DNA of 64,000 nt from Azadirachta indica (Eukaryota > Streptophyta > Magnoliopsida > Sapindales > Meliaceae): positions 13,104,913-13,168,912 of the forward strand of contig CM040450.1 in assembly GCA_022749755.1 (NCBI GenBank), given 5' to 3'. Position numbers and translations under genes: made by a program. Under the pieces are notes generated by a model. It was not told the origin of the DNA, ran no database searches, and saw only the letters and a list, made by a program, of their open reading frames with translations. This document shows, piece after piece, positions 48,200 through 61,489 of the stretch. The stretch's first letter is position 1. Every line of letters starts with the position of its first letter.

Positions 48200-51060
48200 G
48201 GTCAAATTTGGAAATAAATAAAATAGGAAAGTTGTTTACTTTGAAAATTGTTGTATAATAAAATATATTTAAAAAAAAAAAAAAAAAAGAGTAACGCTAT
48301 TTTGATATTTGGCAAGTCTACGACTTTCCAAGTCTTTCCAATGATAATATGGAAAACAAACCGCCTTACATGATGCTTTTATATATAATTTTATAAGATT
48401 TAATTATTTATAACAAGATTTAGTCATTATTATAAATGATGTAAGAGTACAATTTTTTTACGTAACAACAGTTACGTGTATTTTAATGTCCGTGACATGT
48501 CTTAACACGACAGTATTATATTATTATTCTAATTTTTTATTTATTTTTAATTATTGTAAAAAAAAAATATTTGTAATAGCGATATGAATAATTAGAAAAT
48601 AAAGTAATAACATGCAAAATTACAAATAAAAAAGAATTCATAAATTTTTACTTTAAAATTTTCCACACCACACGGATGTTGATGGACTTTGTTGTTATTT
48701 AAGAGTAATCACTTTAGAATATAATAATAATAAATGGAGAAGATTTCATTATTACAGCATAAAAATAATTAGGACTTTACAAACAAGAAATTACAAATGA
48801 TATGCCCATTTTCTAACTGTGCAAGAATTAAGGGATCTAAATAATATTATCCCAACAAAAAACTATATTACAATTTGTTCGCACATTCTTTATGAAGGTT
48901 GAAAGTTAGTATTAACAAATATAACTTTGAAACTCCGGCAAATTGGGAACTGATAAAATTAAAATATATATGGTAACTTTTAAACCTAAAATATCATTAA
49001 TAACATGATATCTGATTTTACTCTTTAATATTAGAATTTGTTTATAGGTGGAAAGAGTACCCCTCTATCTTTACTTTTCTTATACTTATATACCTTTTTT
49101 TCCTTTCATTTTTTGATATTTCATGTTAAACATAACCGATATTTAAATTAAACGATATTACTTTTTCAGAATATTACCTTTTTTTCTTTTTTTTTTAAGT
49201 TATACAATGTTTATCTACATTTTTATTTAAATTAAAAGGCGATTTTTAATATTACTTTTTTCTTTTAACATTACATCATAATCAAGATATATAAAACATA
49301 TATTGAAAATTTAGGTATAACAATTATATTATATCTTACATATGTAGACACACTTTCAACAACTAGGTACATATATTACAATATCTATTCAATAAAATGA
49401 TTATTTAATTTAAATAAATTATAAATCTTTGTGCATAAATTTTTAATAATTTTTTATCTGAAATTTTAACTAAATACACTCACTTAAAAAAAAGATAAGG
49501 TTATTTGGTTGAAAACATTTCATTTATTAACTTTAGGGACAGGTTATTTATTATTAAGCTTATCTTAATATTCAACATGTATATTATATATAAGCTTTCT
49601 ACAATTATTATGCTACTCAAAACTCAGTAATAATAAAATTAAGATTGTATAACGTATTATAATAAATAAAATTAAGGTCGTATATCGTATTATAATAATA
49701 ATTTGTTAGGTGTTGTATATATAGATTAAAATACACATTCTACGACTTAACTTTTAAAAAATATGTTATTATTAATTAAAAGTATTAAATTTTAATGAAA
49801 TTATAGACAAATGAAAATATAATGTGTAATTATTTTCATACAAGTTCCTAGTTGCATTTCTACAACTCTAACAACTAATTAAGGTTAAAAATATCCATTT
49901 TATTTCTTAAAAGTATAATATATATATATATATATATAGATTTTTATTATGATGCTAAGTTAATAAAGTATATTAAGAATTAAGGTGTCATGAATTTTTT
50001 TATCAAAATAAATAGAGAATTTTGACTTTACCTATTTTTATATGAGTTTATGAATTTGTCTTTATTTCTTTTATCATGTAACTCCAAATTATTCGTCTTA
50101 CAAATATTTAAAATAATCATGGTATGATCAATGATGTAAGATTTCATTGACATTCACCCATTGATATTAAAATATAACAAAAAAGAGTACCATGAAAGTT
50201 ATCCGTAAGTTTTCTCTCTATTAATCTATTTATAATTTTATCAAAACTCAAAATAGATATTATTATCCTACAAAAATTTAAAATTAATGAAAATAACAAT
50301 GGGTTGATTACCACGTATAAAAGGGTTACTATTTTTATTTTTTAATAATTATTTGCAGGAAAAATTCAAAGTTTAAATTTTAATAAAATGCAAATTTACA
50401 TGTGTAAATTTATTTTTTTAATGGTTGCTTTAAAATCCAATTCAATGGTGTAGTGTACATGCCAATGAAAGTCAAATAAATAAAAAAATTAAGAAACAAC
50501 TTTTAAATCTTATCACAAAAATTAACCTTTGGAATAAAATAATTTATTTTTCAATTTTTTTACTATAATTATATTTATAATTTACAAAATTTCTACAAAT
50601 TTATACTCAATTAGGATAAAATCTACCTTGGCACGGTACATACATGAATATGTATATAAAATAATTTATTTTTCAACCTTTAACTAGTTTGAAAAGACAT
50701 ACATATATCAATATATATATATATGATTTTGTATTTAATTGTTAATAATCTAATGTTAAGTTGTTGTAATTTATATAATTTTTCATACAAGAAAATTATT
50801 TTTTTAATATTTTGTTTCCCGTAAGTTTTAATTATTTACATTTTGACCCTCTTTAAATTACAAACTCTTAGCTCCGCCCTTGATATAAAATATGATCTTG
50901 AGGCGGTTACCAATTCCATATACTCGAGTCTTGAGGCAGCATTGATAGAAATGAAAGAAAACCTCTCCTTTTATTCGGACTTAGAGACCATTGGGATCCC
51001 GTGATAGGAGTGTAGATGTTCGTGCTTCACTTCAGTCTTACGAGATCTCGCCATACGTGT
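48200..51060. other. AT-rich intergenic region, no gene seen
   Basis: A poly-A run at 48271-48288, an AT run near 49918-49938 and scattered AT-rich sequence. The segment 50870-51060 is less AT-rich but shows no exon. Confidence 0.55.
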
Positions 51061-51070
51061 ACACTTGTAC

Positions 51071-51098
51071 TGGGCCGAGCCGGCCCATCGTCGGCCCA
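51071..51098 (+). promoter_or_regulatory. Three GGCCCA/TGGGCC elements upstream of FANCD2
   Basis: TGGGCC at 51071-51076, GGCCCA at 51082-51087 and at 51093-51098. In plants such site II elements bind TCP-type factors and are common in promoters of genes active in dividing cells. Confidence 0.6.
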
Positions 51099-51152
51099 AA
51101 AGTTTTTAAAAAGAAACTTTAATTTAAGAATCCTCCTGCCCTCCCCGTAAAA

Positions 51153-51162
51153 TTTTGGCGCC
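51153..51162 (+). promoter_or_regulatory. E2F site upstream of FANCD2
   Basis: TTTTGGCGCC, a match to the E2F consensus TTTSSCGC, ends 21 bp before the ATG. This suggests S-phase control, which suits a replication-coupled repair gene. Confidence 0.65.
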
Positions 51163-51183
51163 TTTTCAAATCTCGCTGTCGTG

Positions 51184-54100
51184 ATGGCCAACTTCCAGAA
51201 CGAAACGACGTCGCATAGAACCTCTTCGCCGGAGAAAATGGTGTTTCTTCACCAGCAAAAGTCGTCGTCGCTTAAACGAGACTCCTCTTCCTCGTCGAGA
51301 AGTTCATTTCGAGTTCCTCCTTCCAAAAACCCGAAATCCTCTGATTCAGAAATAGAGAAAATGGCGTCTATTTTGGCCGATGCCGGTTGTACCTTAATGT
51401 ACAACTCCGGACCGCCGGTTCTTCCTTCCGACACCAATAAGCTCCGCCGCCACCTCAACAATCTCTTCTCCCACGACTCCATGCTTCGTTCCCGTTTCCT
51501 CCTCGGTTTGTCTTCCTATATTCAGTCTCCGAAGAACTTTGCCAGGTCAATTAATTTTTCACCATTTTATTATAAAAATTCGTTTCAATTGTTAGCTAAA
51601 ACTAGTTCATTTTGTTGTGATTTCAGAATTCTGAGCTCTGTAAATCCCGGCAGAAACGACAGCTTAGTTCGGCATCTCTTACTGGTTCCGTGTATTCAAC
51701 TAGACCTAATGAACTTGCTCCTCGAGAAACTTCCAGAATTCTTTGATGTAAATCTGGAGACACAGAAATCACAATCTCTTGAAGATGATGTTGGTAGGCT
51801 TATCATCAATCAATTTCGGTGGCTTGATTTTCTTGTTGATCCGAAATCATTTACTGATAAATTAATGGAAATTCTCATTATTTGTCCTTTACACTTAAAG
51901 AAAGAGATCATTGGATCATTGCCCGAGATTATTGGTGATCAAACTAATAATAAGTCTGTGATTGATTCCCTCCAAGGAATGCTTGGAGAAGATTCGGCTG
52001 TAATTGTGCCCGTGCTGGACTCTTTTTCGAACTTGAATTTAGATGATGAGTTGCAAGAACAAGTTATCACCATAGCATTGTCATGTATTAGATCTATTGA
52101 TGCTGAACACATGCCATATTTACTTAGATTTTTACTGCTTTCTGCTAAACAATCAAATGTTCGAAGAATTATCTCACATGTTCGTCAGCACTTAAAGTTT
52201 GTTGGGCTGTCAAGTTCTCGTGCATTGCAACAACATAAACTAAAGGGAAAGTCTGTAATGGACAATTCAGAGGCGTCCATTCTTGATGCTTTGAGATCAA
52301 GTCTTCGATTTAAGAATGTGAGTTTGATGTCTGTCTACTTGTTTATGTTTTTATAATGTAGGCCTCCAGTTAATGTAGCCTGTGTGCTTTTGCTTTGCTA
52401 TATAGATGCTCTGTCAGGAGATTTTAAAAGAATTGAACAGCCTCAAGAAACCTGAGGATCACAAAGTTATAGACATATGGCTTCTTGTCCTAATGTATAC
52501 AAATGGAGACCACCTGCAAAAGAGCATTTTAAAAATTTTCAAGAACAAAATTATTGAAAATTGTATTCAGGAAGTTATGCTTGATCAGTGCATTCGAGGG
52601 AACAAAGAGTTGGTACAGGTACTTGTCACAATTATCCGGTGTAAAGTTATTGTTTGGCTTAATATATACTGTTTCCTTAACTTCCAGGAAATTACATTCT
52701 TTCAAACACTTTCAATAATTTTCTGTTGATTCTTATTAGGATTATTTTTCTTCGTTTCTTTGTTTGTCCGAGTACTTACTGGCTTGCAAAGAACAAAAAG
52801 CAAGGGATTTTGGCGTTCATGCATATACTGGCCTGTTTGAAGAGTTTGCTGATGCTTATTCAAGACAGGAAGTAAGCAGCCTAGTCAGTTACTTGTCATC
52901 CCTTGTTACTTCAACACAAGCCGGTGTTTCTGATATGTGATTTATGCAGGTTCTTGGTTCTCTAATTACTCATGTGGGATCTGGTGTTAGTTTTGAAGTG
53001 AGCTCTGCTTTGGATGCAATGGCTTCGCTGGTGTCCAAATTTGTGCAGGAACTGATTCCACTCTCTTCTCATATAAATGGTATCTGTATAACTTTTTCTA
53101 ATGGAGAATTCATTTGTTAGTCATCTTGACATGCTTAAGTTCCCTGCTCAGGTATCTTGGATTACTTGGAAGGTTATAGTGTTGAGAATTTGCACAAGGT
53201 GGGTTGATACTCTTTATACTTTCATCTCTGTAGGCTGTATATTTTGAATATATACATGTCAATTTCACTATCTTTTCGCATAATGCAGGTCTATGAGGTT
53301 TTCAGTAGACTAGCACTGTCAGCTCGAACTAATGCACACTGTTCTGGATCTTCCATTGCAAATGAACTTCTGATGGTAGTACAGAAGCAGGTGCAATATT
53401 AATATTCAGCATCTTTGTGATACAGACTGTCTATAACATTGATCTAGTGTTCAAGTTTATCTAAGTCATAGTCATCTATACAAAAGACGTTGTCGCTGAT
53501 TTGTGCAACTATTCCCACGAACAGGTCAGCCATTCAGAACTGAAGTACAAAAAGATGGGCCTGATTGGAACTCTGAAGATAGTTTCATATCTTGGTGATG
53601 CAAGTAATGTTACTACTAGAACTCCGAGTCAGGTAGAATCCATATCGTTCCAAATGTAATGTGAGCTATAAAATAAGGCTGCAATACACATACACATGGT
53701 GGATGATGAGAATTAAACTTAATGATGCAGGACTGAGAATTAAGAAAATATAGTATTTAATATCTTTATTCACTCCTGTGACATGATATTAGAGTATGGT
53801 TTGAGAGTGAAATATGTAGCCAGCCTTTGGAAATGTCAATAAATGACATTGAGGGCAGTTACTAGGCAATAGCCTCACCAAACCCTACTTTCTCATAATT
53901 CATTCTCATACACAAATTAGACATCTATATACCATGTCCATCTATCATAGAAACACCAATCAGCTAACCCAAACCTATCACAGCTTCCTTCCCTCTATAC
54001 TTTATGCACATCACTAATTGCATGGTTCAAACATAACACTTAGGATCCAAACAAAAGGTGCAATTTAAGAAACCTAAATAAAACTTATTACTTTTGGTGA

Positions 54101-57100
54101 AGAAATCTTATCCAATGGGACTACTATGGTGACATTTGGAGATCAGTTGTACATGAATGGGTGCATTTAGTTATATGTTACACTACTATGGTGACAGATG
54201 TTAAATGGATATTCAATGTGTGTGATAAAATTATAACCAGTCAAATGAGTTAATGTTGTGTTAGATAAATAAGAGAAGTTTGTATATTTTTTTCATATTT
54301 CAATCTATCATATTATTTCTATGATGTGCATTCAGCATACCTGAACATTTTTTTTAACAGAAATCAAATGCTGAAGAGGCTGTAGAACTCTTGAAAACAT
54401 CTCTGAATTCCTGCAAACAGTTGTATTTACCTTTGACCCTCTTTTATGATGAGTTGAGTGCAATATTGAACCACAGAACACTTCAGCCAGAAATTATAGA
54501 ATGGTGAGCAAGTTTCTACGAACTATTACCTTCTTCAATAATGTTCATAAGCTAGAATGTTTCCTTTGCTTTATAGGATTGGAAAATATGTTGGCGAGTT
54601 TGAATCTCTGTTTCTGTCTGATCTTGAAAGTGGACAACTACCAAATAAGGACTCATATTGTGGTATAGAAGGTGAGATTAGTTTTGCAGTCCGTGATTTT
54701 GCTTTTTGAGAGGATGTCTTGTGTGATAAATAATTTTGGGATACAGCTTGCAGTTTTCCATCCTTTTTAATTTTGTAGGAGAACTATGGATGAATTTGGA
54801 TGGGGATATATCTCCTATTTGTTTGAACATTTTGCCATTGGCTTCGTCTTGCTTGAAGTAAGTTTTTCCAAGCTCTCCTTTGTGTCAACCTCTGTGCTTG
54901 TCTCAATTTTTGTGGATGCTAATGTTGAAAGCTTGTTGTCTGCAGGTCTGCTTCTTTACAAATTCTTCATGCTAACTTTCTTTTACTCTCTGCTGTAAGT
55001 GAATGAACCTTAGGCCACTGAGATAGATTTTAAGTAATGGATAAATATTGGAGTTCTGTCAATTGCCAGGTTGAGAGATTGACAAATCATGGATCTCTTG
55101 GAGGAATTGATGCATTACTTGGCTGCCCCTTACGCCTTCCTTCCTCTAAGGTCAGAACTAGAAAAGTTCGACAGCGACTTAGTTTTTTCAGTATATCTTC
55201 TGCGCCAAAGCTTATTGATATTTTCCCATTCGAGAAATGTACCGCAGAAATATTTCCTTTATAAGAGTTTCAATGTCTATGCTGGTCAAACTTCTGTTCT
55301 TCACAGCATGGTCTTTTTACCTTTTTTGTTTGCCCAGTATCTTTATGCTATTCTTATAAATCCAATGCCATTTACTAAATAATTGGAAGGATGGGGAATA
55401 AAGAAAATTTTATTACCAGAATTTAAAAAGTCTTCAGTTGTTTGGGCTTTACCCCTTTGCCCCCTCTGTTGAACATAAAGGCCTTCCCATTGCTGGTCAA
55501 CATTGAGTGAATTGTTGGAACTTAAAAGCAAGTGCATGCCAAGATGAGCATGTTGGCCATTTTATGCTGCAATAGTGCACCGGTTGTCTAAATTTTGGTC
55601 TTGACGGCAGCCACTTCCTCCCAAAAAGCCACTTTGAAGCAAGTGGGCCCTTGCTTTTTGCCAGGGACTGTTATGATTAAACCCTATGGCTGCATGTAAA
55701 ATTAGTTTCAGTTATTTTGGTATCAATTAAATTTGGACATATATTGCCAGTGAAATGCAACACGTTAGCCACCTTATACTTATTTTATGACACTTAATAT
55801 GCTACAATTGATTTATGATGTTTTCTCATAGCTTGGTACTTTACATTTGTGTAGCTCATCAATAATGCTGTACACTAACAGTTTGCTTAAGTTCATTTTG
55901 TTGGTTCATTGTCAGTGCTTTGCCGTAGCTGGTTGGCAGTCTCTCTCAGAAAAGCAGAAACAGATTGTTAGCCTTTCACTTTATCATGCAGCAAACTGGA
56001 TACGAGAACTGGTGAGTGCTGTAGTTAGACAAAATCATTTTTATGATCAATAGTCACATGTGCTGTGGTTGTAATACTTTGGCTATTATATGTAGCTAAA
56101 TGCCTTTTGTACACAAGTTACCGGAAGACTGGAATGTACAAGTCAGACTACAAGAGAGGATATAATTGCCAAGCTACTGAAGCGATTGTGGAACCTAGTG
56201 TATGTTTGCACTCACAGTTCCTTGTTTTGCAGCTTTAAGACATTTTGACGCTAATGACGGAAGAATCTGAACTTGCAGAATTCTTGAAAGCCTGTTAAAT
56301 TTTTCCATCAAATGCTGCCCTCAATCTTTGCCTGAGCTCCATCTTCATTTGGGGCAATCTGGATCGTCACTCTTGAATCAACCTAATAACATGGGGCATG
56401 TAGAGAAGAATGAACAAAAGAAAACACATGACAGCAGCTCTCAGGACAAGAAAAGGAAACATAAAAAGGTCTCAAAGGCATCAACAGTCTCAGACACAAA
56501 TTGTAAATTACAGCAGCCTACAATACTGGATGTTTTGAGAAAGGGGGGAAATCTAACAAGTCAGGAGGTGCCAAATGGGGATTCTTTAAGTACAGCTTCA
56601 AAGGGCAGGAAATCTGGGTCTGCTGATGAAAGTTCCTGTGGCTCTAATGAGCAAGTAATTTTAGAAGTTTCTGCAGTTGCCAAGGCTCTAGAAACACAGA
56701 GGTTTAAGTTCAGACCTCTTCTGTCTCAATGTCTTTCCATTTTGACATTTTCAAAGGTTTGTATGCTTGTGCTCTAATTGCTTATATTAGTCTTTGCTTC
56801 TTTTTCATTGTTGTTTCCTCACTATGGAACAAATTTTGCATCATTTTCCCGTACTATTGATGCAGTTTTATGCAAGGATTTGGTTTTTATTCTCCAACAG
56901 TTTGGACAATATCACAAAATTTAAATCTTCTTGGCTTATTTTCTGTTTGTGCACTGGTTTATGATTTAAGTTTGCTGGTTTATAATTAAGGTTTGCCGTA
57001 TGTTTTTTCACCTAATAAATGTTCTTGCAATTAAAATATTGTTGGGCATGACAGCATGGCAGAGAACCTTTTCTTCTATTGCTCTTTCTCTCTCCCTTGT

Positions 57101-60100
57101 TTTCTCACTACTATAGATGTATATATCAACAACTACAGGGATTCAGTGTTCAAAGTATTTTGCATCAACACTTTCATCCTCTTCCAGGACTTTTAGGCTT
57201 GTTACTAAGATGCGATCACCTTTGGAACCCTTGGAGGTTGAAATGTAGATAGTGATTTCTGTTCTTAGACTTGATCCAGTAAGGTATGCTTCTAGATTTA
57301 GTTATGATAGCTTTATGGAATAAACAAAGATTTGTTAGAGGTCTTGGTAGTAGGTGAATTGGCAGTAGTTAGTGCTTGCTGATGGTTCTGTATATGGTCT
57401 CCAGTTCTCTAATTTTTGAGTTGCTAATAGTCCTAAATTTTAGTAGTTAGCAGTAGATGGCTCTGTTGTGCACTATCATGTAATAGATTGTTGAAGTGCT
57501 AATAGAATTTCCCAGTTTCCTTTTCTATATTTCTGAGAAGAGTGTGAATTTTCTTGTTAGAAAATGTTGTGGTTCTTGTTTGTTGTGCACATAAGCTTGT
57601 AGCAATTTTGCTTTGCTAGAATATTGCATGAAAAATTATTGGAGTTGTTTGCTGTGTTTTTCCTTATGCAGAAACAAGATTCTTGTTGCTCTGATTCTGC
57701 AGCAGAGGTACAATGTCAAATTTCCCTGATTAATGTTGATTATTTTTATTTAGTAAAGTCCTCAAGAACAAAATAACTGTTCTTTTCTTTGCTAGTTACC
57801 CTTGTATCTGTATCTTCTACGGGATTTTCACTACAAGCTGGATTACTTCACTCCTAGCAAACTGTTTTGCACCAGAAGTGTGCCTGCTGGTTTTACTAGG
57901 ATGACAGTGGAAGAATTCTTGACCGAAGTCAAACCAGTATTTCCATGTCTTAGGAAGCATTTTGATAGTGCAGTTTGTATTCTTAAAGAAGGTAAAACAA
58001 TAGCATCCAATTTGGTTGCATAAACTAAGAGCAATTCTCCTGTGCTCATGTAATAGGAAAGCGAATATGTTGTAGGTGATGAAACTTGTGAAGATCATTG
58101 GAAACTGCAATCTGTTGTTGCTGGGAATCCTGATATACCCAACCTTGTGTTCTCGAGCTCTTCAATTTCCACTTTGGTTATTAAAGAAGTACTCAGTTGT
58201 TTCAGAAAGGTAAAATTTTTAACTTTCTGTTGCTCTTGCTCTCTTGTGGCCCCTCAAACTGACTACCAATATTTTTATATTGCTGATTATTTGTGTTAGA
58301 GCTCTATGGTTTCACCTAGACATTGTTTATTGTATTTTGTTGTTACAGGCTTTTAAACCTTTTATTTTTAATAATATTTTTATTTGTCTGAGTGCAGATG
58401 TTAGACCTTCTTGAGATCCACATGGACAAATCAATTCTCTCTGATTTGCTTCAATCCTTCCAGCCTATAGATTTACCAAACTCTGTAATTTCAGTCATAC
58501 AACCTATTCCTTTACCTGGGACAACGGAATATTTATATCTTGGTGCCTTTTCATTTCTAGAAGGTGTCCTAAATATAGGTATGCTATTTTCCCATTTCCT
58601 TGCAGTTTTTCACTCTTTGATGTTCAGTGTGATTCATTTTTCATTCTTTCTGCTCCTTGCAGCATGTTCTTTCTCCTTTATGCTTGCCTCAGAATCCCTC
58701 CTAACTCTAGAGTCGATTGTAATCTCGCTTCAAAGATTCCTCGATAAGTCGGAGGGTAATGGTAAAAGTACTCACTCAGGATTTATCCAGGGGGTCCTTC
58801 ATTCCTTGTGTAACAGACTTGGAACTTCTGCTGAGAAGCTATTGAAACATAACTGGGATGATGGAAGTCTTGAAAATGGATGGAAGAACAGAGTATGATT
58901 TTTCTATGCAATCATTTGTGGCACTTCACACCTGAAAATGACTTGTTTGAAGACTTAGTTTACTATCTATTGCATTTTAAGTGACAATCTTTATGATGTT
59001 TGCAGGGAGAAATAGTACGGAAGATACTATGGATTTATCTGGAACGCAATGAATCCACTTTTGATTCGCTGCATGAGCTTGCCTGCTCCATCTTGCCTCA
59101 GGTGCATGAATTGCTCAATCATAAATAATGCATAGAATTGTCAGTTTAATGTTGGAATGAATTGCAGCCTTGTAATTTTCCCTGCATCTCACTTCAGGAC
59201 TGGAAATTGTTCCCCCATAAATGACTCTTGTCAATACAATTAGGTTTGCTATATTCTGTCCTGTGATACAACACAATTTTGTATTTTGCTTAAATGGAAT
59301 GCATGAGGTCACTCCATAAATATTGCCTTCAGGTAATACAGTTTTCTTGTTTTCAAACTGGCCCTAAAGGGTAGCACCTTTCTGTGTTAGGTTACCTTGT
59401 GCAAAACAACAGCAGAAGTTGATCATCATGGTTTCCCAACTCTATGTCCTGCAACATTTACTGTATGGTATCATGTATTGGTAAGTTATCTTCATTTTTT
59501 CATCTTTTTATATTTATCTTACTGGCAGTGGAGATGCTTATCGAGATAGGATATTTGCAGCATGAGGTGAATCTTTCTATTCTCAACAAATTGGTGAGTT
59601 GTAAATTTTAATGTTCAATCTTCCAGAGATCATATATAACAAGAGAACAACCTTTTTGTTCCAGACTCATTATGTATATTTGTTTCCTCTGTTATGATTA
59701 GGTCAAGGAAGTTGTTCGATTAGAGAAGCAGAAGGCTGGTGTTCTACGTGAAACTGTTCAAACACATTTAGTGAAAACACAGAAGTGTGTGGATGTGTTA
59801 GTATCATTAGTTAGCATGTGTAGGAATCATGACAAGGTAACCAATCAAATTTTTTTTGGGTTCTTTATTATATAAATGTATATGTTCATTTTAATCTTCT
59901 AGCTCAATGGCTATGCAAGTAGGGAGACTTTGATGCTTTAAAATGATGTGCAGGTTACCGTGCATGCCATGGCTGTAAAGTATGGCGGGAAGTTTGTTGA
60001 TTTTTTCCTGAAAAGTATGTTCTTTACAATTTTGGTACACAGGCGGTACAAGATTTAGTTACTTGGATGCTGAAACCATGATATCTGCAGCTTTTGACTT

Positions 60101-61489
60101 CTTGCAGGTCCACTTTCAAACACACAATGAAATTATAATCCAGCTGGTGAGATTAATCTCAAATTTCTTCCCCCATGCTTTATTTCAAGTAAGCATCAAA
60201 AACAATGGACTAAGTCCTACTAATGCTTTCTGTAAGGTGAAGGAGCTACAAAAGGCCACAAGAACAATACAGATCCTATGTTCTGAAGCAAAGGTCTGCC
60301 TCAAATATTTGAATCTATTTTGAGACATGTTTCAATTCACTATCATAGTGCTTCTGCTGTAATTTCTTTCATCTTTTTTCTTGAAGGGTTTGAAACAAAC
60401 AGCAATCACCGGCAAAATTCCTGGTACAAAGAGGTCTATGGAGCGTTTTCTATTCCGTGTCAAGGCTCTTCTCCATACAACATCAAGTGGATGCACTTTC
60501 TGGATGGGTATGCGATACATTACTAATCTCTCAGTCTGAGAACTCCTGTTTATGTGATTGACCCGATTACTGGAGTTGAATTTATGGCTTAGAGACACGA
60601 GAACTTAATTGTGGGTGGGATCCATTGATCATCAGGTTGATGCTCTGTTTAACACTATGCTATGGCATTAAAACTTTCTAATTATTAGCAATATGTCGAC
60701 TAATCGAACTGCATAACTGAAATTGCAAAAAGACTAGAAGTCATATATTTGTAAAATTCTTTTAATATTTGACTAAGTTCTAGATAATTTTGGATCTTTA
60801 AATTTGACACTTCAGAATAAATAGAATCTATTTAAAATTAATAGAATTACTCAATTTTGGCCAACTTTTGGGATATAATTGGATTTAGTTTAAAAATTTA
60901 TGCAATTTCTCATATTACATTCAATGAATTGGCATAGTACTCTCTCATTTTCTTCTTTTACTACAGTGATTTTTCCCCGTCTATGCCTGGGGCTGAAGCA
61001 TATATTTTATTTATATTCCTGTTATTATTTTTCTTAATTTTCTCTGCCATATTTTGAATGAAATGTGCAGTTGCAACAGCAATTTCATAGGGGTGATCTA
61101 TGCTTTCGTTTTCTTCTGTTAATGCCTTATCATCTGATATTAATATTACAATGATCTCAGAGATGGCAATAAATGAGGAGCTCCATATTGTTGATTAATT
61201 GTTGCCTTTTGTTTTGCTTTTTACTTAATGCATCATAACTTTGGTCAATCAGATAATGCATCATCAGAATGGCAAACCTAGATTTATAAAGTTATACCCA
61301 ACTCAATAATCATTTTCTAATCTCTAATTTTTTGCAGGCAATTTGAAACACAAAGATTTGATGGGTCAGGTAGTGAGCTCGCAGGCATACGTAGACGATC
61401 TAAATAACAATGTTGATGAGGATCTATCAGGAGCTGTTGGTGAAGATCTACCTGTTAGCCTTGCAAGTGAGGACAGAGAAACGGAATAA
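51184..61489 (+). CDS. FANCD2: FANCD2 homologue, interstrand crosslink repair
   Basis: Thirty exons join in phase to 1495 residues: 51184-51545, 51627-52317, 52406-52618, 52740-52871, 52950-53079, 53152-53198, 53289-53390, 53525-53632, 54361-54503, 54577-54671, 54779-54857, 54946-54994, 55070-55150, 55916-56011, 56096-56199, 56279-56756, 57672-57707, 57796-57991, 58076-58209, 58398-58578, 58663-58892, 59006-59101, 59391-59480, 59561-59593, 59702-59836, 59954-60014, 60091-60146, 60237-60293, 60387-60507, 61338-61489. FANCD2 pairs with FANCI on DNA at stalled forks. Family matches: RWLDFLVDPKSFTDK and SLPEIIGD, GILDYLEG, KYKKMGLIG (residues 566-574, beside the monoubiquitinated lysine of animal FANCD2), FPTLCPATFTVWYHVL, and the C-terminal FWMGNLKHKDLMG. 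Exon 16 encodes a basic KKRKHKK stretch, a likely nuclear signal in a disordered loop; the tail is acidic. A second in-frame ATG at 51238 (MVFLHQQK) may be an alternative start. Confidence 0.93.

Noticed and set aside
46427..61489. The acyl-activating enzyme and FANCD2 as members of a terpene biosynthetic gene cluster
   Set aside because: Neither activity modifies sesquiterpenes, they are separated from the TPS array by 6 kb or more, and one is peroxisomal while the other is nuclear. They are better seen as flanking genes.
51184..61489. FANCI as the identity of the large repair gene
   Set aside because: The motifs around RWLDFLVD, SLPEIIGD and the C-terminal FWMGNLKHKDL match FANCD2, not its paralog FANCI.
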